Shown: one piece after another, positions 16,246-24,824 of the stretch
Layout: each line of letters starts with the position of its first letter
Numbering within the stretch: the stretch's first letter is position 1
Assembly: GCA_014237395.1 (NCBI GenBank)
Contig: JABZFP010000022.1
Coordinates: forward strand, 1-41,884
Origin: Desulfobacteraceae bacterium
GTDB taxonomy: Bacteria > Desulfobacterota > Desulfobacteria > Desulfobacterales > UBA5852
Direction of reading: 5' to 3'
DNA length: 41,884 bases
Notes under the pieces: model-generated
The model's input: only the letters and a program-made list of their open reading frames with translations
What the model was told of the DNA's origin: nothing
Database searches by the model: none
Position numbers and translations under genes: made by a program

Positions 16246-17271
16246 CTATGGTACCAGTACAGGTTTTATGGTTTGTCCCGCGATGGCCGCCTTAAAGGCC
16301 GCGTCGGCTTCCGCCAGCGGAAAAAAATTGGTAAATGGCGCCGTGTCGATCAAGCCTTCGGCTATCAGATTCAAGGCGAAGTGGTAATCACAGCTGACGG
16401 ACGCATAGCTGAAATGCAAGCTGAGACCTGCCCTTACGGCCATTGTGGGCATCCATTCGAAGGACTGGGCATACATGCCCACGATCACGATGCATCCCCC
16501 GCGGCGGACCTTTTCAATGGCGGTTGTAAAGGCCTGCGGTGATCCGGAAGCTTCAACCCACAAATCGGGCGCTGCGCCGCTGAAAGCGGTGTTCAAGGCG
16601 GCATTTAGTGGGTCCGACGCGACATTTACGACGTCAAACCCCAACTGACGTGCCAGGGGCAAGCGGGTTTCTGCGTCGGCGCCGGCGCCGAGCATCACGA
16701 CCCGGGCTCCACTTAAGGTAGCAATTAAGCCACAAAACAGACCAATGGGTCCCGGCCCGCTCACGACCACGCGATCACCGGGCCGAATGACGGTTTTGGA
16801 CATGGCGTGGGCGGCAACCGATATGGGCTCCACCAGCGCCCCCATGGCCAAGTCCACCGAATCTGGTATCGGAACAAGATAGGCGGCATCGACAACGGCA
16901 TAGGCTGCCATTCCGCCATCCATACTTAAGCCGATGACCTTGCGGTCAAGGCACATATTCGTATCTCCAGCCCTGCAAGTAGCGCAATGGCCGCACCCCT
17001 GGATACCAACGACCGCCACGCGGTCCCCTTCCTTGAAATGGCGGACGGCACCGCCGGTACCGACAATTGTACCGGCAAATTCATGGCCAAGCGTCACCGG
17101 CGGTTTGACCCACTCGTAGCCCGCTGCCGCCCGATAAGCATGCAGATCGCTGCCACAAACACCGCATCCCGCCACGGATAGCAGCACGTCATTCTCTTCT
17201 GGCTCCGGTCTTGGGATATCCCGCAATTCGGCCTCAAAAGGTTGGGTACCATATTTTACAAAGGCGAGCAT
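16246..17271 (-). CDS. Zinc-dependent medium-chain alcohol dehydrogenase (sorbitol / butanediol dehydrogenase type)
   Basis: A 341-residue MDR-family dehydrogenase. Catalytic zinc ligands are C39 (GCGVCGSDLH), H63 and E64 (LGHEFAG). The structural zinc is bound by C93, C96, C99 and C107. The Rossmann motif is VSGPGPIGLFCGL. It should oxidise a secondary alcohol or polyol to a ketone with NAD+ in the cytoplasm, as do threonine, sorbitol and 2,3-butanediol dehydrogenases; the exact substrate cannot be told. AGGAGAACGT precedes the ATG. It ends 47 bases before the TPP enzyme, and 135 bases separate it from the NIPSNAP gene; that gap contains a 10-bp palindrome (GGAGCGCTCC) but no convincing promoter. 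Confidence 0.88.
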   Translation of the reverse strand: MLAFVKYGTQPFEAELRDIPRPEPEENDVLLSVAGCGVCGSDLHAYRAAAGYEWVKPPVTLGHEFAGTIVGTGGAVRHFKEGDRVAVVGIQGCGHCATCRAGDTNMCLDRKVIGLSMDGGMAAYAVVDAAYLVPIPDSVDLAMGALVEPISVAAHAMSKTVIRPGDRVVVSGPGPIGLFCGLIATLSGARVVMLGAGADAETRLPLARQLGFDVVNVASDPLNAALNTAFSGAAPDLWVEASGSPQAFTTAIEKVRRGGCIVIVGMYAQSFEWMPTMAVRAGLSLHFSYASVSCDYHFALNLIAEGLIDTAPFTNFFPLAEADAAFKAAIAGQTIKPVLVP

Positions 17272-17406
17272 ACGTTCTCCTAATTACCGCGTGTTGGGCC
17301 AAGCTTGACGGCGACCGACGGGAGCGGAGCGCTCCAGGATCGATTCCTATGGTTGCGACGCAAAATATGTCGGATGTTACTGGCACGGCTCTCTGCATTT
17401 GGACCG

Positions 17407-17730
17407 TCACGGTTGCGGTCCCCATGGTGCGGAAATCATCAATTGGACTTCCTGGATATCGAATAGTGGTCTAAGCTTTACAACAAAGGACATAAACTTT
17501 TCACTGGCATATAGTTTTTTCCAGAATGCTCTACGGGCTTCGTCATTCTCAAACCGCCAAATATGGATGATTTGGTGAAGGCGCCCCGTATCACTGATAA
17601 AATATCCCACCAGGTTCTTCGAAAAACCCTCGGCTTCCAGGACGGGATATCCTTCTTCAGAGTATAAACGGATTACTTCGGCCATCTGCCCGACTTTCAG
17701 CGAGTAGATTCGTTTCTCATATACCGTCAT
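17407..17730 (-). CDS. NIPSNAP-family protein
   Basis: A 107-residue protein matching the NIPSNAP domain: it opens with YEKRIYSLKVGQMAEVIRLY, continues through a glycine-rich middle (GYFISDTGRLHQIIHIWRFEN) and ends LMISAPWGPQP. The family folds as a dimeric alpha-beta barrel and is often found beside catabolic operons, but no reaction is established for the bacterial proteins. GGGAG lies before the ATG. It directly follows the livF of transporter 1 with 42 bases between. Its function here is unknown. Confidence 0.8.
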   Translation of the reverse strand: MTVYEKRIYSLKVGQMAEVIRLYSEEGYPVLEAEGFSKNLVGYFISDTGRLHQIIHIWRFENDEARRAFWKKLYASEKFMSFVVKLRPLFDIQEVQLMISAPWGPQP

Positions 17731-17772
17731 ATCGAACTCCCATTCACATTTTACAAAATTTTTGAAGGCGGG

Positions 17773-18477
17773 CTACATCCCCAGATAGGCCTTCTTGACA
17801 TGCTCGTTGCCGGCGATCTCGGCCGTCGGGCCAGACATGACGATGTGGCCTTTTTCCATTATGTAGGCCATATGGGCAATCTTCATCGTATGGTTGACCT
17901 GCTGCTCAACCAACAAAATCGTTACGCCCATGTCGGCAATCTGTTTGACCATTTCAAACATCTGCTTGGCCAAAATCGGTGACAAGCCTAAAGACATTTC
18001 ATCGATCATCAGCAGCCGTGGCTGGGCCATGAGCCCACGCGCAATGGCACACATTTGCTGCTCACCGCCGGACAAAGAGCCTGCCATCTGGTTAGTCCTG
18101 TCTTTAAGGATTGGAAACAGGCCATAGACCCGCTCCAGGGTCTCGGGCACCTGCGCGCGCGCGCGTTTGGTGTAGGCTCCCATTTCCAGGTTTTCCAGGA
18201 CTGTGAGGGTCGTGAACAGCTTGCGTCCTTCAGGAACATGCGCGATGCCCATTTCGACGATTTTCTCTACTTTTGCGCCATTGAGTTCCTTCCCATCAAA
18301 CGATATTCGGCCCCGAGGGCATTCCAACATACCGCTGATGGCGGCCAGTGTCGTCGACTTGCCTGACGCGTTTGGCCCCAGAAGGGCCACAATCTGACCT
18401 TCCGGCACCGTCATCGAAACATCCCGTAGGGCCTGGAAATCGCCGTAGTAGCAATCGATATTCTCTATGGTCAGCAC
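17773..18477 (-). CDS. livF: Branched-chain amino acid-type ABC transporter ATP-binding protein LivF (transporter 1)
   Basis: A LivF-type ATPase of about 234 residues, starting VLTIENIDCYYG. Walker A is GPNASGKST, where the family usually has GPNGAGKST. The signature is LSGGEQQMCAIARGLM and Walker B is LLMIDEMSLGLSP. I chose a GTG start at 18477, preceded by GGAGGACCCGCA and overlapping the livG stop as GTGCTGA. The alternative ATG at 18516 would lie deep inside livG and add residues not found in LivF. It works with LivG, LivH, LivM and LivK to import a small organic solute, not necessarily an amino acid. It is the last gene of the first transporter set. Confidence 0.9.
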   Translation of the reverse strand: MLTIENIDCYYGDFQALRDVSMTVPEGQIVALLGPNASGKSTTLAAISGMLECPRGRISFDGKELNGAKVEKIVEMGIAHVPEGRKLFTTLTVLENLEMGAYTKRARAQVPETLERVYGLFPILKDRTNQMAGSLSGGEQQMCAIARGLMAQPRLLMIDEMSLGLSPILAKQMFEMVKQIADMGVTILLVEQQVNHTMKIAHMAYIMEKGHIVMSGPTAEIAGNEHVKKAYLGM

Positions 18478-19193
18478 TGCGGGTCCTCCTCTCCGAGATA
18501 CGCTTTGATCACGCATTCGTCGTTGGTCACTTCCGTGGGCGTTCCGCTGGAGATCAGCGATCCCTGGTCCATCACCAATACCCTTTCCGATACGGACATC
18601 ATGGCATCCATCAAATGCTCGATAAAAATGATCGTAACGCCTTTGTCACGCACCTGCCGAATGAGTGGTAAATTCTCGGCGACTTCCGTGGGATTCAAGC
18701 CGGCCAGCACCTCATCGAGCAATAGCAGCTTGGGATCCGTGGCGAGCGCCCTGGCGACCTCGATACGTTTGCGTTGAGCAAGGGTAAGGTTGCCCGGTTC
18801 AGCTTCCGCCAGTTCATCTAACCCCATCATCTCCAGCACCTGGAAGGCTTTTTTGCGGGCCTTGGCGGTGTTTTTGGTTCGGGTCAGCGCCGGAACCATG
18901 ACATTTTCCAACACCGTCATCTCAAACGGGCGCACGACCTGAAAGGTGCGCCCTATGCCGGCCAGGCTGCGCCGATGGGCAGGCATCCGGCTCAATTCGC
19001 AATTGTTCAGCACAATGCTGCCCTCTGTGGCGGGAAGAATTCCTGAGATCAGGTTGAATACCGTGGTCTTGCCGGCCCCGTTGGGCCCGATCAGCCCCAC
19101 GATCTCCCCTTGGGCGACCTCAAAGTTCATCTGGTTGACGGCCACCAGCCCACCAAAGCGTTTCGTCAGCTGTTTTACTTCCAAAAGAGCCAT
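18471..19193 (-). CDS. livG: Branched-chain amino acid-type ABC transporter ATP-binding protein LivG (transporter 1)
   Basis: A 240-residue LivG-type ATPase. Walker A is GPNGAGKTT, Walker B is LLLLDEVLAGLNPTE, and the H-loop is FIEHLMDAM. The signature motif is NLTLAQRKRIEVARAL, a variant of the usual LSGGQ/LPYGQ. Its start overlaps the livM stop as ATGA and its end overlaps livF by seven bases, so the five transporter genes are translationally coupled. It supplies one of the two nucleotide-binding subunits on the cytoplasmic face of the membrane complex. Confidence 0.92.
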   Translation of the reverse strand: MALLEVKQLTKRFGGLVAVNQMNFEVAQGEIVGLIGPNGAGKTTVFNLISGILPATEGSIVLNNCELSRMPAHRRSLAGIGRTFQVVRPFEMTVLENVMVPALTRTKNTAKARKKAFQVLEMMGLDELAEAEPGNLTLAQRKRIEVARALATDPKLLLLDEVLAGLNPTEVAENLPLIRQVRDKGVTIIFIEHLMDAMMSVSERVLVMDQGSLISSGTPTEVTNDECVIKAYLGEEDPQC

Positions 19194-20191
19194 CAGGCCA
19201 CCTCCGTTTCTTTAGGCAGGTTGGCCGTTTTTTTGGCCTTTTTCCGTTTGATCATCGGCGTCAGCAGTGAAACGATCCCGCCGGGGATGAACCTGACCGT
19301 GAGCACCAGGACAAGCCCATACACCACGAAGTTGAGACCCTGTTGGATGGTCCCTAAGTAAAAGCGCAGGAATTCGCCCAGCGGTGTCATCAGGATCGCA
19401 CCGATCACCGGGCCCCACACCGTGCCCATCCCACCAATAATTCCATTGAGGGCCGGCTGCAGGGAAAATAGATCCAGGGAAAAAAACGTCTGCGGCTCCA
19501 GTACGTAGATATAAAATACGTAGAAAAGACCCAGGACGCCGGTGATGCCGGAACTCCACATCAGAGCGATAAAATGCGTCAGAGTGGTATTGACCCCCAG
19601 GGCTTTGGCTGCTTCGTCGTCGGAAGCCGCCGCGCGCAGGTGAAATCCTAAGGCCGAAGATCGAATCCGATATGTCAGATAGACAACGCCCACCGCAAGG
19701 GCCAATGAAATATAGTAAAATGGCATTCCACTCTGAAACGTCAGATTCATCAAACTCGGTTTGAAGGGAATGTTAATCCCTACTGAACCGTTCGTCAGAC
19801 TGCGCCAGTCGATAGCGATCATCCGTAGTACCTCGGCAAACGCAATGGAGGCCAGGGTGAAAAACGGTCCTCGCAGACGAATCAGGGGCAAGCTCAGCAC
19901 CAGACCGCCGACCATCGCAGCCGCAGCGGCGGCCACTATGCCTATCCACGGTGACACCCCATAGTTGACATATAAAATGGCCGCGGTGTAAGCGCCGATG
20001 CCAAAAAAAGATGCATGCCCAAGGGAAAGCTGCCCGCCAAAAGCCGGGATGTTCCAGGCCGCCGTCAGGGCCGTGTAGAAGAAAATGAGGGTGTACATGT
20101 GCAGCACAAACGTTGATTCATAAAAGAGCGGTATGATCAGCAATACCAGGAATACGAAGGCGCCTATGATGTAAAGTTTATTTTTTGTCAC
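19193..20191 (-). CDS. livM: Branched-chain amino acid-type ABC transporter permease LivM (transporter 1)
   Basis: A 332-residue hydrophobic membrane protein of the LivM family. Hydrophobic segments begin immediately (LYIIGAFVFLVLLIIPLF), followed by the family-typical AWNIPAFGGQLSLGHASFFGIGAY and a later GIIGGMGTVWGPVIGAILMTPL, which resembles the EAA-like loop contacting the ATPases. About nine membrane segments are expected. The C-terminus is basic (IKRKKAKKT). It overlaps livH by four bases and livG by three. It forms the translocation pore together with LivH. Confidence 0.9.
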   Translation of the reverse strand: MTKNKLYIIGAFVFLVLLIIPLFYESTFVLHMYTLIFFYTALTAAWNIPAFGGQLSLGHASFFGIGAYTAAILYVNYGVSPWIGIVAAAAAAMVGGLVLSLPLIRLRGPFFTLASIAFAEVLRMIAIDWRSLTNGSVGINIPFKPSLMNLTFQSGMPFYYISLALAVGVVYLTYRIRSSALGFHLRAAASDDEAAKALGVNTTLTHFIALMWSSGITGVLGLFYVFYIYVLEPQTFFSLDLFSLQPALNGIIGGMGTVWGPVIGAILMTPLGEFLRFYLGTIQQGLNFVVYGLVLVLTVRFIPGGIVSLLTPMIKRKKAKKTANLPKETEVA

Positions 20192-21075
20192 TTTAAGCCC
20201 ACCTCCTCAGTGCCTTTCCCCTTGCCGAAGAGACCTTGCGGCCGTACCAACAGAACGAGAATAAATATGGCAAAATAGATCGCCTCCTTTAACCCCGGAG
20301 AGACAAAGGTCCCCCCGAAGGATTCAACACACCCGATAAACAGACCGGCCAGAAAGGTTCCGCTCATACTGCCGAGGCCACCCAGCACGACCACCACAAA
20401 TGCCAGCAAGGTAAAGGGAACGCCCACCGTTGGGTACACCGACGAAAACGGTACGAGCAGCACACCGCCCAGGGCGGTAAACATGGTTCCCAGACCGAAC
20501 GCGAACCAATAGTGCTTTTCGACGCCAACGCCCATCAGGCGGGCGACCGAATGATCTTCCACGATGGCCCGGAGGGCTTTGCCGACATAAGTATATTTTA
20601 AAAATGCATACAAAATAATGATGGACAAGAGCGCCGTACCGAAAGCCACCAGCCGTGGCACGCTGATAATGATATCCAACACTTCCAGAGAGCTCATGGA
20701 ATAGCTGGTCCGAACCGTCCGAAAATCGCCTTTCCAGAAAATCAGCGCCAGATTCTGAAGAAGTAAGGAAATACCGACGGTTGTAAAGATTTTCATGGTA
20801 GCCGAGGTGGTCAGGATGGGTTGCACCACGAGGCGTTGAAACATGACGCCAAAAACAAACATGACCGGCAGGACGATGATGACGGACAGATACGGATCAA
20901 GCCCATACAGATGGTTCAGCCAGAAAGTCAGATACATGGAAAGCATCACCATCTCGCCGTGGGCAAAATTGATGATGCGCACCACTCCGAAGATCAAATT
21001 CAGCCCGATACTGATCAAGGCGTATACCCCGCCCAAGAGCAAACCCGACACAAGTACCTGAACGTACAGGTCCAT
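20188..21075 (-). CDS. livH: Branched-chain amino acid-type ABC transporter permease LivH (transporter 1)
   Basis: A 295-residue LivH-family permease: VLVSGLLLGGVYALISIGLNLIFGVVRIINFAHGEMVML is the conserved N-terminal region of the group (cited here only as a position, residues 8-46), and VVVLGGLGSMSGTFLAGLF is the conserved loop near the C-terminus. About eight membrane segments are expected. It starts 80 bases after livK, and a hairpin sits in that gap. It pairs with LivM to form the membrane channel of transporter 1. Confidence 0.9.
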   Translation of the reverse strand: MDLYVQVLVSGLLLGGVYALISIGLNLIFGVVRIINFAHGEMVMLSMYLTFWLNHLYGLDPYLSVIIVLPVMFVFGVMFQRLVVQPILTTSATMKIFTTVGISLLLQNLALIFWKGDFRTVRTSYSMSSLEVLDIIISVPRLVAFGTALLSIIILYAFLKYTYVGKALRAIVEDHSVARLMGVGVEKHYWFAFGLGTMFTALGGVLLVPFSSVYPTVGVPFTLLAFVVVVLGGLGSMSGTFLAGLFIGCVESFGGTFVSPGLKEAIYFAIFILVLLVRPQGLFGKGKGTEEVGLK

Positions 21076-21110
21076 TATAGTACTTTCCTTTTTTTACTGT
21101 GCTTAAAGGG

Positions 21111-21138
21111 GGTGCTCTCCCCTTGCGGGAAGAGCACC
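21111..21138 (-). other. Intercistronic hairpin after livK (transporter 1)
   Basis: GGTGCTCTCCCC (21111-21122) and GGGAAGAGCACC (21127-21138) pair over 12 positions with one mismatch around a TTGC loop. It lies between the livK stop (21155) and the livH start (21075). No run of T follows it in the direction of transcription, so it is not a standard intrinsic terminator. A role in protecting the livK part of the message from decay, so that more binding protein than permease is made, is inference. Confidence 0.6.
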
Positions 21139-21154
21139 TCGTCGATACGGTTGA

Positions 21155-22363
21155 CTATTCACGAATTATGGGTGCCATGACACTGGCGCTTTCAGGCCAG
21201 ACGGTCACCAGTTTGCCGTCCCGCCACTGGGTCACCAGGGGCGTGGCCATCACATTCTGACCGTTTTCCTCGAACTTCACACCCCAACCCGTGGGGGTGT
21301 TTCCAGGAGCAATATCCACGGCCATCGCAGCCTCTCGGATCTTCTCGGGATCCAGGCTGCCACCTGTTTTTTCAATGATGTCAAATACGACGTTAGCCCC
21401 CATAAAATTGGCCAGGGAGTGCCCCGACCGTGGATCCTCGTTGAAGGTTTTTTTGTATAAAGCCAAAAATTCCTTTAAGCCGGGCGTAAACTGTTCATTG
21501 ACCTCATACTGGGTAAAATCGACGTTGAGCACGCCGTCCGCTTCTTTGCCCAGTGCGTCGGCAAAGCTCTGAATGCTATGGCCGCCGCCGGTGCCCATTA
21601 ACGGCGCCTTCAATTTCAGCTCATAGGCCTGCCGGGCCAACAGAATGGCATCGTTGGCATAGGAAACCGCCACGACGATATCCGGATCGGCTTTGCGCAG
21701 TCGAAAAATCACCGAGGACAGATCATTGGTATTGGCGGCGTAAGGTTCCACCGAAACAACCTGGATGCCGGCGGCTTTGGCTAAATTCGAAAAGCTGTCC
21801 GCCACCGATGTGCCGTAGTCGGAATCCTCGTGGGCAATCGAAACACGCATCTCGGCGGGTTTCTTGCCCAGTTTGGGGGCATACCAGTCTGTAATGAAGC
21901 CCACTTGGGCCTTGCTGAAATCTGCCGCCGTGGGGTTGGTGCGCCACATGGTCTTGTAGCCGCGGGTTGTAATCGAATTGGCGATGGCACCCAATTCAAA
22001 ATAGACGATGCCCTTGCGTGCGGTCACTTCCGAGGCCGCCATACAGCGCGAACTGGAATACGTGCCGAGTATCGCAGCCACTTTTTTCTGCTCGACCAGG
22101 CGCTCTGCTTCAGACCGGGCTGCCGACGGCGTGCTGGCGTCGCCCTGCGCAAAAACAATTTCCTTACCAGCGACACCGCCGGCCTCGTTGCGCACCAGTC
22201 GGGCAATCTCAGCGCCGCGCCAGCTTTCCTCGCCCAGCAGAGCCAACCCACCGGAGATGGGATACAGGGCCCCGAGTTCCAGTTTCTCCGCACCAAACGC
22301 ACCGGCGCCGAATGTTGTCAGCAATAACGTGATACTCAAACCCAAAATCAATGCTTTTCTCAT
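21155..22363 (-). CDS. Periplasmic substrate-binding protein, LivK type (transporter 1)
   Basis: A 402-residue type I periplasmic binding protein with a classical signal peptide (MRKALILGLSITLLLTTFGA, probable cleavage after AFG before AEK). The mature part opens LELGALYPISGGLALLGEES, as in Liv/amide-binding proteins, with later AAILGTYSSSRCMAASEV and ISIAHEDSDYGTS-like segments. It captures the solute in the periplasm and delivers it to LivHM. It shares little obvious sequence with the binding protein at 27022-28236, so the two transporters probably carry different ligands. GGGAGAGACGT precedes the ATG. It begins 94 bases after the iron alcohol dehydrogenase. Confidence 0.9.
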   Translation of the reverse strand: MRKALILGLSITLLLTTFGAGAFGAEKLELGALYPISGGLALLGEESWRGAEIARLVRNEAGGVAGKEIVFAQGDASTPSAARSEAERLVEQKKVAAILGTYSSSRCMAASEVTARKGIVYFELGAIANSITTRGYKTMWRTNPTAADFSKAQVGFITDWYAPKLGKKPAEMRVSIAHEDSDYGTSVADSFSNLAKAAGIQVVSVEPYAANTNDLSSVIFRLRKADPDIVVAVSYANDAILLARQAYELKLKAPLMGTGGGHSIQSFADALGKEADGVLNVDFTQYEVNEQFTPGLKEFLALYKKTFNEDPRSGHSLANFMGANVVFDIIEKTGGSLDPEKIREAAMAVDIAPGNTPTGWGVKFEENGQNVMATPLVTQWRDGKLVTVWPESASVMAPIIRE

Positions 22364-22457
22364 ACGTCTCTCCCTTCAAATTCATGAGTTGACACCATTG
22401 CTTACCTCCCGCCAAATTTCTCTGTCCAGCCTCCTGTTTTCATCAGGCCGGCGACGG

Positions 22458-23648
22458 CTATAACGAACGAAACGCTTCGATACAGCCCTGGACGTCGCCG
22501 TTGTACATCTTTTTGTAAAACACCTGCAGCCGTTCTCTGGTGATCGGGGTCGGGTTGGTCGGCCGGGGATACTTGTTGAGACACTCCTCGGCCATCGCAT
22601 CCAGATCCGATTCCTTCAACCCGATATCCTGCAGCGATCTGGGCATACCCAACGCTGTGATCAAATCACCGACCCAAAGCGCCAGATCCTCGCCCGTGAC
22701 ATCGGATCTTCCCAGGACGTGAGCAGCAGCTATGGAAAGCCGATCTGAAACCGCGGGTAGATTGAACGCGATGGTATAGGGCAGGGCCATGGCGCAGGAG
22801 ACCCCATGCGGCATATGGGCCCGGTTGGAAATGGTGTAGGCCACCGAATGGCCCAGCACCACTCCGGCATTCAGGCACAACCCGCCGGTGTAGGCCGCAT
22901 AGATCATGGCCCGCCGGGCCTCCAAATTGGCGCCGTCTTCAACGGCTGTCTTCAACCAACGCGCAATGACACTGATCGTAGCGATGGCCTGGGTATCGGT
23001 GTAGGGATTGGCCTTGATGGACATGAAGGCCTCCAGCGCGTGGCTCAGGGCGTCCAGTCCGGTTGCCGCGGTCACTTTGGGCGGCAGGGTCACGGTCAGC
23101 AGCGGGTCCAGTACCGCCGACAGGGGCACCAGTTGAGGGCTGAGCACGATGGCTTTTTTACCTTCAATCGACAGCATGGAAATCGCCGTGGCTTCGGAAC
23201 CGGTGCCGGCGGTGGTCGGGACCGCTACCAGTGGCAGAGGGGTTTCCTTAAAGCGGGTCATCCCGAGATAGTCCGTGACCTTACCCGTGTTAACCGCAAG
23301 GGCGGCAGCCAGTTTGGACATGTCCAAGGCACTGCCGCCGCCAACGCCCACCACGGCAGAATAGGGCTTTTGGCGAGCGAAGTTGGCCAGGCTTTCGGCA
23401 GTCGCCAGCGTCGGTTCCCCTACAATCTCGTCAAAACAGGCCACGTCAAAATTGGCCTTCAGAGGGTCACGAACTTTTTCGATCAAACCGAGCCGGGCCA
23501 CCTCCTTGTCGGCCACGATCAGGACACGACCATCGGTCACCTGCCAGTTGCCGAGCACCTCACTGACCTGCGCCGCCGCACCGTCACCAAGCAGTACTTG
23601 CCGCGGCGAAAGACACGCGCCAACATTGGCGCTCTCAAACGAAATCAT
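22458..23648 (-). CDS. Iron-dependent (group III) alcohol dehydrogenase
   Basis: A 396-residue Fe-ADH. The NAD-binding GGGS is at 103-106 (VVGVGGGSALDMSK). Metal ligands are D199, H203 (GLDALSHALEAF), H267 (LGHSVAYTI) and H281 (MPHGVSCAMALPY), all present. Relatives include lactaldehyde reductase, 1,3-propanediol and 4-hydroxybutyrate dehydrogenases, which interconvert a primary or secondary alcohol and its carbonyl form. In the same operon as GabD, 4-hydroxybutyrate to succinate semialdehyde is one chemically sensible reaction, but it is only a guess. GGAGGTAAATC precedes the ATG. A long open frame on the opposite strand is a composition artefact. Confidence 0.88.
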   Translation of the reverse strand: MISFESANVGACLSPRQVLLGDGAAAQVSEVLGNWQVTDGRVLIVADKEVARLGLIEKVRDPLKANFDVACFDEIVGEPTLATAESLANFARQKPYSAVVGVGGGSALDMSKLAAALAVNTGKVTDYLGMTRFKETPLPLVAVPTTAGTGSEATAISMLSIEGKKAIVLSPQLVPLSAVLDPLLTVTLPPKVTAATGLDALSHALEAFMSIKANPYTDTQAIATISVIARWLKTAVEDGANLEARRAMIYAAYTGGLCLNAGVVLGHSVAYTISNRAHMPHGVSCAMALPYTIAFNLPAVSDRLSIAAAHVLGRSDVTGEDLALWVGDLITALGMPRSLQDIGLKESDLDAMAEECLNKYPRPTNPTPITRERLQVFYKKMYNGDVQGCIEAFRSL

Positions 23649-23720
23649 GATTTACCTCCAATCCTTTTATCTGTTTTCTGCCATCGATCTATTAACGGCC
23701 GCTGGAAAAAACGGCTGCAT

Positions 23721-24761
23721 TCACACAGTCTCTTCCGGGGACAGCAGATATTTAATGCCTTCGCCCGATTCCGACCGCCTGAACGCTTCCTCCCAGGCAT
23801 GGATCGAAAAGTTCTCCGATACCAGTACACTTAAATCGACCGCTTGGACCGCCATTAGGGCAATGGCTTTCTTCCAGGTTTCACTGGTATGCACAAAGGC
23901 GCCTTTCAGAACGATTTCCCGCATGGCCACCTGATCCATATCCAACGAGATCGGTCGGCCGTAGAGCCCGACCTGTACAATCTCGCCCCCGCTGCGCAGG
24001 CAAGTCAGACAATCACCGATAGCGGCACCGACCCCGGAGCACTCGAAGGCCGAGGCGACCATTTGGCCTTCGGTGATTTGGGCCACACGCAGCGGGAGAT
24101 CCTCCTCATCGACCCGCACGGCCGCTTCTGCCCCCAGTTTTTTTGCCAATTGGAGCCGCCCGGCATCGCGAGCGGTGCCGGTGACGATCGCATGTCCGCC
24201 CGCAGCACGGACCACTTGCAACACCAGCAGGCCGATCGGTCCCGGACCGGTGATGAGCGCCCAATCACCGGATTTCAGGCGGCTGCGTTCGCTCACCGCA
24301 TGAACCGCGACGGTCAAGGGCTCAGATAGTGCCCCTTCCTGGAAAGAAACCCTGTCGGGCAGTCGATGCAACGCGCTCTGGCGCACGACTAATGCGTCTG
24401 CAAATCCCCCGTCCACCCCATAACCCAGAGCCAGTCGGTCGGCACATAAGTTGGCGCGCCCACTTGTGCACATTTCACACCGACCGCAGGTGTGGGCTTC
24501 GCTTTCTACTGTTACGCGGTCTCCGGGCTGCCAGGCGGTTACACCTTCGCCAACGGCGTCCACGGTGCCCGCCACTTCGTGACCGAGGGTAACGGGAGGT
24601 CTTACTTTTGCAAAGTCGCCATGAAAAATGTGCAGATCCGTGCCGCAAATGCCGGCGCAGGCCACACGGATGCGTACCTGGTTTTTTCCCGGAAAGGGTT
24701 CCGGCACTTCGACTACCGCCACATGTCCGGCGCCCTTTGCTGTTTTTCGCAGTGCTTTCAT
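23721..24761 (-). CDS. Zinc-dependent medium-chain alcohol dehydrogenase (threonine/sorbitol dehydrogenase type)
   Basis: A 346-residue MDR enzyme starting MKALRKTAKGAGHVAVVEVPEP (residues 1-22). Catalytic zinc ligands are C39 (GICGTDLH), H61 and E62 (LGHEVAG). Structural zinc ligands are C92, C95, C98 and C106. The dinucleotide motif is ITGPGPIGLLVLQ. It is related to, but distinct from, the dehydrogenase at 16246-17271. Polyol, threonine and 2,3-butanediol dehydrogenases share this form; next to a probable acetoin-type dehydrogenase complex, a diol substrate is attractive but unproven. The ATG at 24761 is preferred to the TTG 11 codons upstream. It lies 63 bases after an SDR gene. Confidence 0.87.
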   Translation of the reverse strand: MKALRKTAKGAGHVAVVEVPEPFPGKNQVRIRVACAGICGTDLHIFHGDFAKVRPPVTLGHEVAGTVDAVGEGVTAWQPGDRVTVESEAHTCGRCEMCTSGRANLCADRLALGYGVDGGFADALVVRQSALHRLPDRVSFQEGALSEPLTVAVHAVSERSRLKSGDWALITGPGPIGLLVLQVVRAAGGHAIVTGTARDAGRLQLAKKLGAEAAVRVDEEDLPLRVAQITEGQMVASAFECSGVGAAIGDCLTCLRSGGEIVQVGLYGRPISLDMDQVAMREIVLKGAFVHTSETWKKAIALMAVQAVDLSVLVSENFSIHAWEEAFRRSESGEGIKYLLSPEETV

Positions 24762-24824
24762 CTCTGTTCGCGCAATCTCTTTAGCAGGCTGCAAGCGCCT
24801 GGTTTTCCATTGAGGATTCTTGAC

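Noticed and set aside
22806..23834. Long plus-strand open frame (342 codons) antisense to the iron alcohol dehydrogenase
   Set aside because: Its translation is rich in His, Gln, Arg and Gly with no domain, and it covers the strongly conserved dehydrogenase on the other strand; it results from high G+C content.
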